Assembly (NCBI RefSeq): GCF_004193775.1
Contig: NC_041008.1
Coordinates: 41,635,136 to 41,699,135 of the forward strand
DNA: 64,000 bases
From: Glycine soja
Taxonomy: Eukaryota; Streptophyta; Magnoliopsida; Fabales; Fabaceae
Direction: 5' to 3'
Of the stretch, positions 44,246-55,869 are shown in pieces (the stretch's first letter is position 1; every line of letters starts with the position of its first letter). Under the pieces are notes generated by a model. That model worked only from the letters and a program-made list of their open reading frames with translations. It did not search any database and was not told the DNA's origin. The translations under genes and the position numbers were made by a program.

Positions 44246-47200
44246 CCAATACGAATTCATCATCTTATGTACTCATCTACAAAGGACTTTAGGAATAAAT
44301 AAATAAATGCTCATACACTGGTTCGACACTGCTTAAGCCACTGCCTTCAGCAAAATTTATCTGCATGCCCAAGAGAGTCCTACCCCTCCTGGAGTTGAGT
44401 AGATACTACTACATAGCCTTGCAAGCTTGGAATGACCCTGTTTATGGTGAAAATTCTTTCAAGCAAACAAAATGTAACTCATCATTTATTCACATTTGAT
44501 TCATATCAATCACAAACAACTTATTTTATTTAATTTTAACAGAATCCCGATTATAAATTCTTTTTTATTAAACTAACAGTTATTATAACTTTCAATTAAA
44601 AGAATTATGAAATCAAAGGAATAAGCGTAAGACTTTAAGATGATCAAGTATTTCCGTATCATATTTGAAATAGTCATTTTGACAACCAAATCTTATATAA
44701 AATGGTAGTTTCAGAAACTAATGTATAATTAAATTTCAAATTGAAATACGCTTATTTTGAGTATATTGGTAAAAGTAGTTCTTTGAATAAGGCTATGGTT
44801 TTTTTTATCATAAAGATGCTTCTAAAAAAAGTAAATATGTGTAAATTGACTGATAAATAAAGTTAAAATGTGAAGAAAAGACAATGATTGTAATGTAAAA
44901 TGCTTTAAAAAGGAAATCAAATTGAAATGCTAAATAAGATAAAATTGCATAATGTAAATGACATCAAAATAAATGAGTTTGAGTTTAGAGAAGAAATGAT
45001 AATTGGAAGGAATTTAGAGTTTGGAAAAATAATGTAGAAGATGAGATTTGTAGACATGCAAATTGATCAATGAGAAACAAAAGTATAGATACGGTAAACT
45101 ACATTAAAGAATGAGTTCAAACATATATATTTTTCTGGTAACTAGTAGTTATTTTCTTATGTGTTGTGTTGGTGTAATGGAGTCATTGTGATCTTCCTAA
45201 CCCAGAAAAAATCATTTGAACTATCTACCTAAGATGTTGGCAACTATGTCTTCATGTCTCTTGTCTGAAAACCGTTGATAACTGCCTTCGTGTACTTGAT
45301 TGGAAACTATATTTTTATTTACATCTTGAAGGAGTATGTAACTTTCATATCTTAAGAAACATAGTTATACATAACATTTGATAAAATGTCATCAAACATA
45401 TTAATAATATTTATTTATATTTGATAGTATTTTTTTAATGTTATCAAAAAAATTTAGTAATATTTTTAGTAAGTATTAGACAAAAAAATATTATTAAAAT
45501 TCACTTGTGTATATTTAATTAAGAAGGGTTACTATGATTCTATAAGATATTGTTGGGCTGTAGCATGTGAAGATGTCAACTCGATCGGGCCAGCACATCG
45601 TGAACAACCCATTCTCGTCCCACTCCTTCATCATAAACATTTGTTTAAATATATCTATTAATTTAGGCTTATATGGGTAAAGGGTGATCATATGAAAGAA
45701 AGGAGCTTAAGTGTTTCATGAATTACTACTGTACAAAAAAATTATAATGTATATTAACTGGCTAAGGAAATGTTAAGAACACTCTTTTAAAAAAAATAAA
45801 ATAAAATGAGATGTTGAAATATCATCACCATCACCCCAAAATCTGTGATGGAGCTTGAAAGAAAATTCTAGAGGAACCAAATTAATTAAGACTATATAAT
45901 ATACAAATTAAATATAATTTTGATAATGGACCAATTTGTCTAAAATTAAAATAAGTAATTTTAAAATAAGCATTTTTTAAAATTTGTTTGTTTATTTAAT
46001 AAGGATATATGATTTTTTTCAAAATAAGTAGAAAATCGTTTTTTTAACATAAATAGTTAGAAAAACACATTAAAACATAAAGCTATTTATTTTATTAAAA
46101 TAAGTATTTTTTTAACAAATAAGTTTAAACAAACTAGTTCAATATCATCTCTCTTATAAGTGATTATAGTGTAAATATCCAATTTGGTCCACAACAATTG
46201 GATTCCTGAAAAATAAAAAAATAAAATTTTTAAAAAATATCACAAATTTATCTCATTATCAATTTTCTCAAATAACCTAAACAATTAATTTTACCTTGAA
46301 CCTATTTGTCATCCTAAATTTTGTTGCCTATTGCTAACGCAAAAAGACTAAATTGTTACCAAATTTCGATGAACTAAACTAACACCACTCACCACCAACC
46401 TTAAACATGTTTTCACAAATCCCCCTCAAAAAAAATAAAAACCACCATTGACTCATTAACCACCATCAAGTCACACCAAAACTCCCCAATAACAACGAAA
46501 TCACCATCTCTATCAACAGTAATAACAAACCTCTGTTGCAAACAACAACAACAAACTAAAATGAATCACCGTGAACAAAATCATCTCGCCACTGACTACT
46601 TGCAACCCCACAAAGAAACAAGGAAAAAAGAAAATAGGAAAAAATCAAAGTACAAATCCCCTTTTTTCGTTCTCTTTTAATTTTTCTCCTTTTGCTTCGA
46701 TTTCATCTGTCACTCACACGAATCCATTCTCTTGTAGCTTAAACATCATGATTAAAATAAATTATCAAACTCATGACTTTCTGTGCGTCCTCCGTGGCAA
46801 TGGCAAGCGTCAACCTTCTCATGAATCTTTGGGTACATAATTTTAGGGGGAGGATGAGGTAATAGATAAAATCGTGTGGGGTAGTGTTAAATTTGCGGGA
46901 GAGACTAATATATAGGTTTAAGTTACTTATATGATATAAACTTTCTTATATAGAATTAAGATATAAAAGTAAAAGAAAATTGAGTGTGAAGAATGCAACA
47001 AACAGTTTTATATTTTGAAAAGACAAATAATATTAATTAAATAGTTTATGTATGAAAAATATTATTATTGTTTTACTTTTTTTAAGTAAAAAAGACATTC
47101 GGTGCTAGCTTCTTTTAATTGAGTGTGATTTATTTTAACGGTTATTTACATTGAGTGTGTCTATATTAATTAAATAGTATTATTAACGCATTTGTTTTAC

Positions 47201-47984
47201 TTTTGTTGCTTGAATCAACCAGCATATATTGTTAAAATAATTAGGCATTTTTTATAATAGAAAATAATAATAAATCCTGATTACGAAAATCAAAATCACA
47301 AGTTGATTACTATTACTCAGAAAAGGAAAACAAAATACCAAACACTCCACAAATTCTTAGGTATATGCATTTTTTTGTTTTGTTAAAGTATTATTGTAAT
47401 TTTTATATATATGAGTTTTTGTACCATGTATTTTTAATAAAAATAAATTAAAATTAATATACATGTCATATTATAAATTAAAAAAATTGTAATTTATCAT
47501 AAAAAATTGTAATTTCTCTTATAAGGATGACATGTTAAATTAAGATACAGTATATAATCTAGATAGTTACAAAATTTTAAAAATAAAAAAAAAATAAGTT
47601 AGAAAAAAAATGGAAATTTAATTAAGTAATTGGTACATTTTTAAATCCAAAAAATACTATTACTTTAAGTGGGAGAGTATGTAATTAACAAGGGCAGAAT
47701 GAGACTAATAAAAATTGTCGAAGATCAAAGCGGTTACAAAAAATTATGTCCTCTTTATCTATTGTTATAAATCATAGATAAATGGATTTAGGACTAACTT
47801 ACCTATAATAAATGGAGGATAGAGATAATTTGAACATGGGTGATATCTCTTTAACTATTTAATCTTATATTCTTTAATTATTTCAAACATAAAAGAGGTT
47901 TTCTTATTTATTCTTTTGGAAATTTATGCACAACTATATTTTTTTAATATCTATTTTATGTTATATTGGTTCATATTTACTGTT
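44246..47984. other. AT-rich intergenic DNA
   Basis: Apart from the orphan P450-upstream fragment at 45590-45760, no gene or element end is recognised. ORFs such as 46571-46840 (+) have no domain. Sequence near 46370-46560 is C/A-rich low complexity (CACCAC, AACAACAAC). Confidence 0.5.
45590..45760 (+). repeat. Orphan copy of the CYP89A copy 2 upstream region
   Basis: CACTCCTTCATCATAAACAT, TTAATTTAGGCTTATATG and GAAAGAAAGGAGCTTAAG, then CATGAATTACTACTG, match 39150-39370 in order. No P450 coding sequence follows it. This suggests a further duplication whose gene was lost, or a recombination breakpoint. Confidence 0.75.
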
Positions 47985-48690
47985 AAAATAATCACTTGAT
48001 ATTTGTTAATTGTTTGATTGGGTTAAGTTATTTCTTTACATTTTTAATGATAAATAATAAAATAAATCACTATTGTGTAAAAACTACCTTGTTATATAAA
48101 AAAATTCAAACTACCCCACTAATATGTTTTTGGCTTTTTTAAAAACAATAAACCACGATTATTTAAAAAAATGATATTTTTTAATTTTAAAATTTTGAAT
48201 ATTTGTTAATTGTTTGGTTGGATAAAATTGTTTCTTCACATTTTTAAGGATGAATAAAAAAAAACAACTATAATGTAAAAAAACTGCCTTTTATAAATAA
48301 AAAAAATTCAAACTACCCCACTAATATGTTTTTATCTTTTTTTAAAAAAATGAACCACTATTATTTAAAAAATTTCATTTTTTATTTTAAAATTCCAAAC
48401 TACTATTTGAAAACATCCATTTTTTTAATTTTAAAATGTCAAACTACTAAATATTTTTTTGAATTTTTATATTTCAAACTACCTCACTACTCTTTTGACT
48501 TCTTAAATGAACCACTATTGTTAAAACAATGGCTTGATATTTGTTAATTGGTTGATTATATTAAGTTGTTTCTTCACAATTTTAATGATGAATAATAAAA
48601 TAAACTACTGTCATGTAAAAAAATGCCATATATATATATATATATATATATACATGCGCAAACTATCTCACTAATTGATTTTTGGCTTGT
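47985..48690. repeat. Three diverged direct repeats
   Basis: Units begin near 47998, 48197 and 48538 with GATATTTGTTAATTG-type sequence. Each continues through a TTTCTT(C/T)ACA...TTTTAA(T/G)GATG segment to a (A)CTACC..CACTAAT tail. Between the second and third are shorter repeats of CAAACTAC. A (TA)n run occupies 48628-48652. There is no coding content. Confidence 0.75.
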
Positions 48691-49722
48691 ATTTTCATTC
48701 CTTTCCATCTGTCAAATCTCACCCTATAGTGTCTAGTAAACAAATTGTGTGACAAAAGATAAGAATCGTTACTCAATTTTAAGAATAAAAATGATCTAGC
48801 GATAGCTACGTAACAAACTAATACTTGGTTAAATAAAAAACAATGATTCTTCATCTAATCAAAATCAGAAAAAAAAAATCAAAAGTTAAAATTAGAGAAA
48901 ATAAAACATGAAAAAATTGGGGAAAAAAAACAAAGGAGGTAGAGATGAAGCAAGATAGAGTGGTTGGTGCAGAAATAAAAGAAAAAAGATATACATTAAT
49001 ATGGAAGACCCCTTCTCAATTATAAATGAACCCAACAAAGATGGTATAATTTAAAGAAAAATATTCAATAACAAACAAAACATGAATAAAAATAAATATT
49101 TAAGAAAATAAAAGAAAAATTAACCTCAGAATTTTGAGTAGCTTCTCAGAATTGTAGTAGACCCAAAATACAAAAGATAGATATTTTATCGTCTGTGCAG
49201 GAAAGAGAAGTAAGTTTACGATGGTTACGACTTACAATAATGTGGAGTGTTAAAAATAACAAAAAAGATAACAATATCATGTTCTTCAAGATTGTAGCTT
49301 GCATTTTAAATTTAAAAATTAACACATAAATTTTAGTTTCAATGTGTTGCACACGGAGAAGAAGGTCGGATCCAGTGGTCAAAATTGTAGGGCATTCAAC
49401 TTGGTAAGCTATATTATCTTGTTTAAAAAGTCACATTAATAATTATTAATAGTTTTAACTGAAAAGTTATTGTTGTTCTAGTGAGATCCTTCATAGTTTG
49501 GCGTGGGTGGGAGCTTCAAAAGCAAACCGAACGAATGAATGAACCAACCTTTAGTAGTTTCAAACCAAACCAAAGTTGTGGTTGCATGGTATATCATCAT
49601 ATTCATATCACAAATTCATAACACAACAACAACAAATCAGAACACACTCACTTTCTTTAGTACTACTCACTCACTTCCGGTTTCTATTTGCGACAACACA
49701 AAACGACATCACTCTAATTGTC
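48691..49722. other. Intergenic DNA before the copia composite
   Basis: No gene is seen. The last 200 bp (49520-49722: CACAAC repeats, ACTCACTCACTTCC) look like a leader or promoter-proximal region, but no ORF follows because the copia element sits there. Confidence 0.4.
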
Positions 49723-49930
49723 TCATTTGTTAAGAAAATAGAATCTGATAATTTTCATTGATATGAAACAGTGAATAAATACATGATCCTTTCAACATCT
49801 TTCAAGATTATTGAGGAAAAAATATCAAAAAAGAATCACAAATAAAAAAGGAGAAAATATATAGGAATTTGGATCAATTACAATTTAAATTCAAATCATA
49901 TCCAATCCCTACAATTAATGGATTCTAACA

Positions 49931-50125
49931 CCCCCTCTCAAGTTGGTGCATGGATGTCACACATTTCCAACTTGTCAAGAGAATTACTAAGGACCTTGGA
50001 GCCTACTGTCTTGGTCAGCATATCAGCAAGTTGTTGTTCTGATCTTACAAAAGGAAAGACAATAATACCATCTTCAATCTTCTCTTTGATGAAAGCGATA
50101 ATAACACCCTCACGGTATTGAACTT
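49931..50125 (-). pseudogene. Ty1/copia RNase H C-terminal fragment
   Basis: The minus strand reads [17 protein letters not shown] and then KVLSNSLDKLEMCDIHAPT followed by a stop. This is the typical C-terminus of copia pol (QLADxLTK... KLGxxxIHAPT), lying directly upstream of the polypurine tract and 3' LTR. Everything upstream in pol is missing. Confidence 0.85.
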
Positions 50126-50544
50126 TGCAACTGGTGCAAAGGTTTCTTGGTAATCAACCCCAAAGGATTGAGTGTAACCCCTTGCAACTGGTGCAAAGGT
50201 TTATATGTTGCCGGAAAAGCGTAAAAGGCTCGTTGGAAGATGGGTAACGAGCAGACAGGTCCACCAGGACAGTGGGTCACTGAAAAAGTGACGGCAGCTA
50301 GTGATGACCGGAAAAATTTCTAGGAAAGGAGAAAAGGGTCGTTGCAAAGCGAAAGCAAGTTGCCAAAATAAATATGACAACCATAAAGGTCCCCCAGAAA
50401 GCGGAAACATAGGAAAGAAGTTTGCCAGAAAAGGTGTGGCGAGTATAAAGATCCACCGGGGACAACAGGTCCCCGATGGGCTATCCCCAGTGGGAAACAA
50501 TTTTCTTTACTCCATCCTGGCTTTGGAGTTGGCTATGGTACCAT

Positions 50545-50681
50545 GTTAACAAAATGGTATCAAAATAATTACATTAATTATACATAAATAGAGGATATTT
50601 TTTTCCACTAAATCAAAGATAATATCTCTATAAACTATAATTAATACTAGAATCAGAATATTAATTCTAATTTTCAACACT
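50545..50681 (-). mobile_element. Inner LTR (137 bp) within the copia composite
   Basis: It starts TGTTAACAAAATGG and ends TTTTCAACA. To its right lies CTCCCCCTCAAGC, a polypurine tract on minus. To its left lies CTATGGTACCA, a primer-binding-site-like TGGTACCATAG on minus. So it carries both junction signals, one belonging to an element on each side. Its sequence differs from the outer LTRs. Confidence 0.6.
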
Positions 50682-51589
50682 CCCCCTCAAGCTGAAGCTT
50701 ACTAAGCAATCAACTTGTTACAAGAAAATTTATTCCCACTAATAAATAAAAAAACATAACAGAAATGGAGTTCCACAAAAAAACATTTGAAGGACAACTT
50801 AGGGATGTTGATGGAGTTGGGGAATATTGCTTGAAAAAGAGAGAGCTGGAAAACACATCAACCTCAGAAGGTTCAAAGCAAGTTCCGACTTTCTTAAAAC
50901 CAAGAGTTGGATGCTTCAGAACCAATGGTGGAGTCTCAACGGGGGGATAGAAAAAAAAAAGAACAACAGAAAGGGAATCGGAGGAAGACAAGAACCATGG
51001 TGGTAGTGGGTGCACCTAGATTGCACCGGAGAGGAGTAGATCTGACAAAACGTGAAAAGATTAAAAAAGATGGCTAGAGAAGGTGGTGGCACATGCCAGC
51101 TCCGATGGCGCTGGAGAAAGGTGGGCTTGACCGACGATGAAGAGACGAGTCCAGTGGTGCTAGCAGTTACAGCTTCTGCACAGCGAAATATGGTTCACCG
51201 GATAAGAACACTGATTAGAAAAGTTGTTGAAAAATAGAAACAGTTCGCTAGAAGAAGAGCAACGAGTTGAATGGTACAACAGAAATTAAAAAAAGAATGA
51301 TAGAAGAAAGGTAGCGAGCAAAAGGGCTCACCGGGGACTGTCGCTCCCCAGTTAGGTACGATTTTTTCTTATTCCCTCAACCAGGCTCTGATATAATGTT
51401 AAGATAATGGAATATGATAATTTTCATTGATATGAAACACTGAATAAATACATAATCTTCTTTACATCTTTGAGGACAAAGTATCAAAACAGAATCACAA
51501 ATAAAAAAGAAAAATATATATAAGAATTTAGATCAATTACAATTACAATTTAAATCATATATAATTCTTACAATTAATAGATTCTAACC

Positions 51590-53460
51590 TCATCATCTAT
51601 CATTATACAAACAAGTTCCTAAATGCCTATGTGTCGCACTGTGGTTAACCCATTTTCCCGCCCAAAAATGTCAACATCAACCTTTTTTTACGTTTTTCTT
51701 TATTTTTTATTTTACCAATACGGTAAACCTTTTTTTATGTTTTTTTATTTTTAATGTTACGGATACCGATGCATTATTTTATTGCATTTGTTCTGTTCTC
51801 TCTCCCCCATTTGGTATTCCACCATCTTACCGTTCTCTCTCCCTAATTGGTATCTCCCCTTTCTCTCTTCTTTCTCTCCATTTTTCATTTTCATTTCTCC
51901 AAAAAGCTTCGATTTTTATCTTCAAACTCTATGAATACAGGTTCGTGTGCTTGCTTTCTTTGTCAAAGCTTAATTTTTTTTGTGTTCCTGACGTTGTTTT
52001 CTCTTGGTTTTCTTGCATTTTGGGTTCAAATCTATAGCATTGGGTATCTTTGTGACCGACAGCAACAACGAAGACAACAAATAGTGTCCGACATTTGGAG
52101 GACAGATTTGTGATGTATTTCATTTCTTCAAAAAGCTTTGATTTTGTATGTGTTTTTTTCCAGTTTTTTATTTTTTCACTGCATGTTCATTGTTTCTTCT
52201 AAAGCTGTCATTTTTATCTCAAAAAGCTTCGATTTTTATCTCCAAACTCCATGAACACAAGTTTGTTTTCTTGCTTTATCTCAAAAAACTTCGATTTTTG
52301 CCTCTATCCCTCTTGATGTGGTTTTGATGTGCTTCGTTTTCCCTCCCCGTCTTCTTCTACATTTTCTTTTTTTTACCTCTATTTGCATTTGTATGCGTTT
52401 TTTTTTGTTTTTTCATTGCATGTTCATTGTTTCTTCTAAAGTTGTCATTTTTATCTCAAAAAACTTCGATTTTTATCTCCAAACTTCATGAACATAGGTT
52501 CGTTTTCTTGCTTTCTCTGTAAAAGATTAGATATTTGTGTGTTCCTGAGCCTTCTCTAACGTTGCTTTCTCTTGGTTTTCTTGCATTTTGGGTTTAGATC
52601 TATAGCATTGAGTATCTTTGTGACCGACAACAACAACGAAGACACCAAATATTGATTTTTTTTTCTCAGCCTTATTTGATTGTGGTTGAGTATTGTTCTT
52701 CCTTTGCATTTCATGTTTCTTTTGTTCTTGTTGAAGATATACTTTTGTAACTGCATAATATTTTATTTTTCAGTTTTTAAAATAGGACTTATTAAATAAG
52801 TTAGTTTCCTATATTTTAGGAGTAAGTCAGTTTTAATGGATTAGCCTAGTCAATAAATGGTTCTTATCTTTAAGGAGCAAGTTAGTTTTAATATTCTGTT
52901 TTGCTAATATGTTGTTATCTAATTAGTTTATCTTTTGTTATTTATTTATCGCTGCTGAGAACAATTTGAATTAGAATAGAATAATTCTATTTTCTCTGCA
53001 TACGCATTGTCTCTCTTCTTTCCTCTATTTTTTTTATAATTTCCTCCACAAAACCAACAGTTCTATCTTTGTTTTGTTTTGTTAGTTCTCGCAGTGAAAA
53101 ATATTTAATTTTTTGTTGTTCCTGAACCATGTTGACCTTTTTGGTGTTCTTGAACATTCTTCACCATGCTTTGTTTTCTTTGCAGGAGAAAGCTTCGTTT
53201 TCTTTGCTCACGATGCTGACGTGGATGCGTCCGTGCTTACGTTTGGCAATGTCAAGAGCCTTCATTCTTGCCCAAAAACGTCGGTGTCAACCTCCATTTA
53301 TTATTTTTATTAATTAATTAATATTAATGATTTTTATTAATTTTAATTTTATTGTGCATTTAATACTTTTTGTCTTTTGCATTGCTTTTGCTCTGGTTAC
53401 GATGTGTTTATTCATTTATTTCCATTGTAAATGTAAATATGTAACAATTAATTATTTATA
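51590..53460. repeat. T-rich region with a ~185-bp direct repeat (51905-52090 and 52464-52650)
   Basis: Both copies share CTTCGATTTTTATCT, TTGCTTTCT, CTCTTGGTTTTCTTGCATTT and ATCTTTGTGACCGACA, 559 bp apart. A third partial copy lies at 52232-52290. ORFs are short and have no recognisable domain. The left edge, TCTATCATTATACAAACAAG (51595), resembles sequence at 55873 and could be a Helitron-type 5' end. Confidence 0.7.
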
Positions 53461-53600
53461 TTCTGTTCCCAAGACGTTTGCCTTTTCAATGCGTTTTTAT
53501 GTTCCCAAGACTTGGTTTTCCAATGCGTTTTTCTTTCCCTTTCCAATGCGATTTTCTGTTCCCAAGACTTGTCTTTCCAATGCACTTTTCTGTCATAATG
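53461..53600. repeat. Short minisatellite (TGTTCCCAAGAC/CCAATGCG)
   Basis: TGTTCCCAAGAC occurs three times (53463, 53499 and 53557 approximately) and TTTCCAATGCG-type sequence four times, in alternating order. It is non-coding. Confidence 0.7.
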
Positions 53601-54832
53601 CTTTTAGTCATCATTATAATAAATTAATTATTTTAAAATTTAAATATTAACATAAGATTAATGTTTCAAACGAATAATAAATAAATAAATAATAAATTTA
53701 ATTTAAAAATATAAAAGATTAAAATTAAACTTTTAAAATTTAATTTATTCAAATAAAACAAATAATTAAAATGACAAAAAATTCCCACAAGGCATTCTTG
53801 TTGAGCGTAGGCACTGAGACCTTCCACCATTCTTATAAAATACATTATATTATTATGTGTTAGTCGCTCTAATAATTTTAATCATAAGCCTTCATCGGAC
53901 CTATTTTTCTTTTCTCTTTCTCCTTTATTCATCATCAAAATAAATCAAATTCGTCAATGTCAATCAGCATTTATTATTTTTTAACTTTTGCGTTTAATTT
54001 GCTTCAATTTCCCTTGAATGAATGTTTCTTGGGCTGTTTGGATTTTGTTGAGCTTTCACTTCAATTTTTTAGTATTTTGTATGATATGAAAATAATCATA
54101 ATTTAGACGTTTACTTATTCCTACTTAGTAGGTACTTAACAATCAATTTTAAATTATACTATCAACTTTAACATATTATTAAAACCAGCTTCAATTTTGT
54201 ATTTTTTTGTCATAATCATTATCAATTTATTAATGTTTAATTAATAAGCATATTTTTTTCTTATTTTTATTAATTTTCATTTCAAATTAAATCAGTATAT
54301 CATAATAAAAACATGATAACAATGATAATGTGCATAGATTAATTTAATGTCAATATTAGAAAAATCGTGACATGCACTATTCTTCCAATGCATGAGTATA
54401 AAGATTTCAAAATAAAGATAGTAAAAACAATAGACACGATAAAGTAAGTTATAGTATTAAAAAAAAGTAAATAACTCACACTAATAGCGTAAAATAATTT
54501 ATACATTTTGAAAAAATAAAAAAATATTTAAGTGTAGTTAATTTTTTTTTCATCAAAAATAAGTTTCATACTTGAATCAAAGAGGAGATATTTTAAATTT
54601 TTATTGAAGAGTTAGATATTTTAATTATGTTAGTTAAAAAAATAAGATTAATGTTAACATAAGATTAATGTTTCAAATGAAAAATAAATAAATAATTAAT
54701 AAATATAATTCAATGTCAATCATCATCAAAATAAATCAAATTCGTCAATGTCAATAAGCATTTATTATTTTTTTATCTTTTGCATTTAATTTGTTTCAAT
54801 TTCCCTTCAATAAATGTTTCTTGGGCTATTAA
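53601..54832. repeat. Dispersed direct repeats in AT-rich DNA
   Basis: AACATAAGATTAATGTTTCAAA occurs near 53650 and again near 54656. The string around ATAAATCAAATTCGTCAATG and TTTCAATTTCCCTT occurs near 53940-54030 and 54730-54830. No gene is seen. Confidence 0.7.
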
Positions 54833-55795
54833 CAAGTCTACGGTACAGATCTTGACACATGTTTCAAATTCATATTTTATTTGCAATACTATTAACAAGA
54901 ATGAGTATATCTCCTTCTGATCCTCCATGAACATTCAAACTAATTGGAATGACTTCATTTGCAATACTATTAACAAGTCTACACCTTGACGCATGTTTCA
55001 AATTCATATTTTATTTAATGTATTTTTTCTATCAATACTTAAACATTATTATTATCCAAATAAACTAAATTTTCAGTCATTTCATAATGAATTTTAACAC
55101 TATTGATAAAAAAAAGTTAATGTTTATACCAAAAATGAGTATATTCTTCATGGCCACTCAAACTAATTAGAACGACTTCATTTGCAATATCATTAGCAAG
55201 TCTACGGTACAGACCTTGGTACATGTTTCAAATTCATATTTTATTTAATGTATTTTTTCTATCAATACTTAAACATTATTATTATCCAAATAAACTAAAT
55301 TTTCAGTCATTTCATAATGAATTTTAACACTATTGATAAAAAAAAAAGTTAATGTTTATACCAAAAATGAGTATGTCTCATTCTGATTCTCCATGGCAAC
55401 TCAAACTAATTGGAAGGACTTCATTTGCAATACCATTAACAAGTCTACGATACAGACCTTGAAATATGTTTCAAATTCATATTTTATTTAATGTATTTTT
55501 TCTGTCAATACTTAAACATTATTATTATCCAAATAAACTAAATTTTCAACCATTTCATAATGAATTTTAACACTATTGATAAAAAAAATTAATGTTTGTA
55601 CCAAGAATGAGTATGTCTCTTTCTGATTCTCCATGGTCATTCAAACTAACAGGAACGACTTCATTTGTAATACCATTAATAAGTCTACGGTACAAATCTT
55701 GGCCCATGTTTCAAATTCATATTTTATTTAATGTATTTTTTTTCTGGCAATACTTAAATATTATTATTATCCAAATAAACAAAATTATATAAGTG
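54833..55795. repeat. Tandem repeat array, period ~240 bp, about four units
   Basis: Units start with ACAAGTCTACGGTACAGA-type sequence near 54833 (short), 54971, 55196, 55439 and 55679. Each contains CAAATTCATATTTTATTTAA and ATAATGAATTTTAACACTAT, then a CTCCATG..ACTCAAACTAA stretch. Steps are 225, 243 and 240 bp. ORFs are by-products. Confidence 0.9.
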
Positions 55796-55869
55796 TGTAC
55801 ATGTAGTAATAATTTATATGTATGAAATCTCAAATATTAGTATGAGTTTGTGCATCGGCACGACGACTC

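Larger units (their letters stand above)
49728..51589 (-). mobile_element. Ty1/copia-type composite with two short outer LTRs and a third inner LTR
   Basis: Outer LTRs are 49728-49930 (TGTTAAGAAAATAGAATC...GATTCTAACA) and 51397-51589, in direct orientation. They are flanked by TCATT (49723-49727) and TCATC (51590-51594), a 5-bp duplication with one mismatch. A primer-binding site lies next to the right LTR: GCTCTGATATAA at 51385-51396, which on minus reads TTATATCAGAGC. A polypurine tract lies next to the left LTR (CCCCCTCTC at 49931-49939, read on minus). The sense strand is therefore minus. An inner LTR of different sequence lies at 50545-50681. Only the end of pol survives, so the element is non-autonomous. 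Confidence 0.8.
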
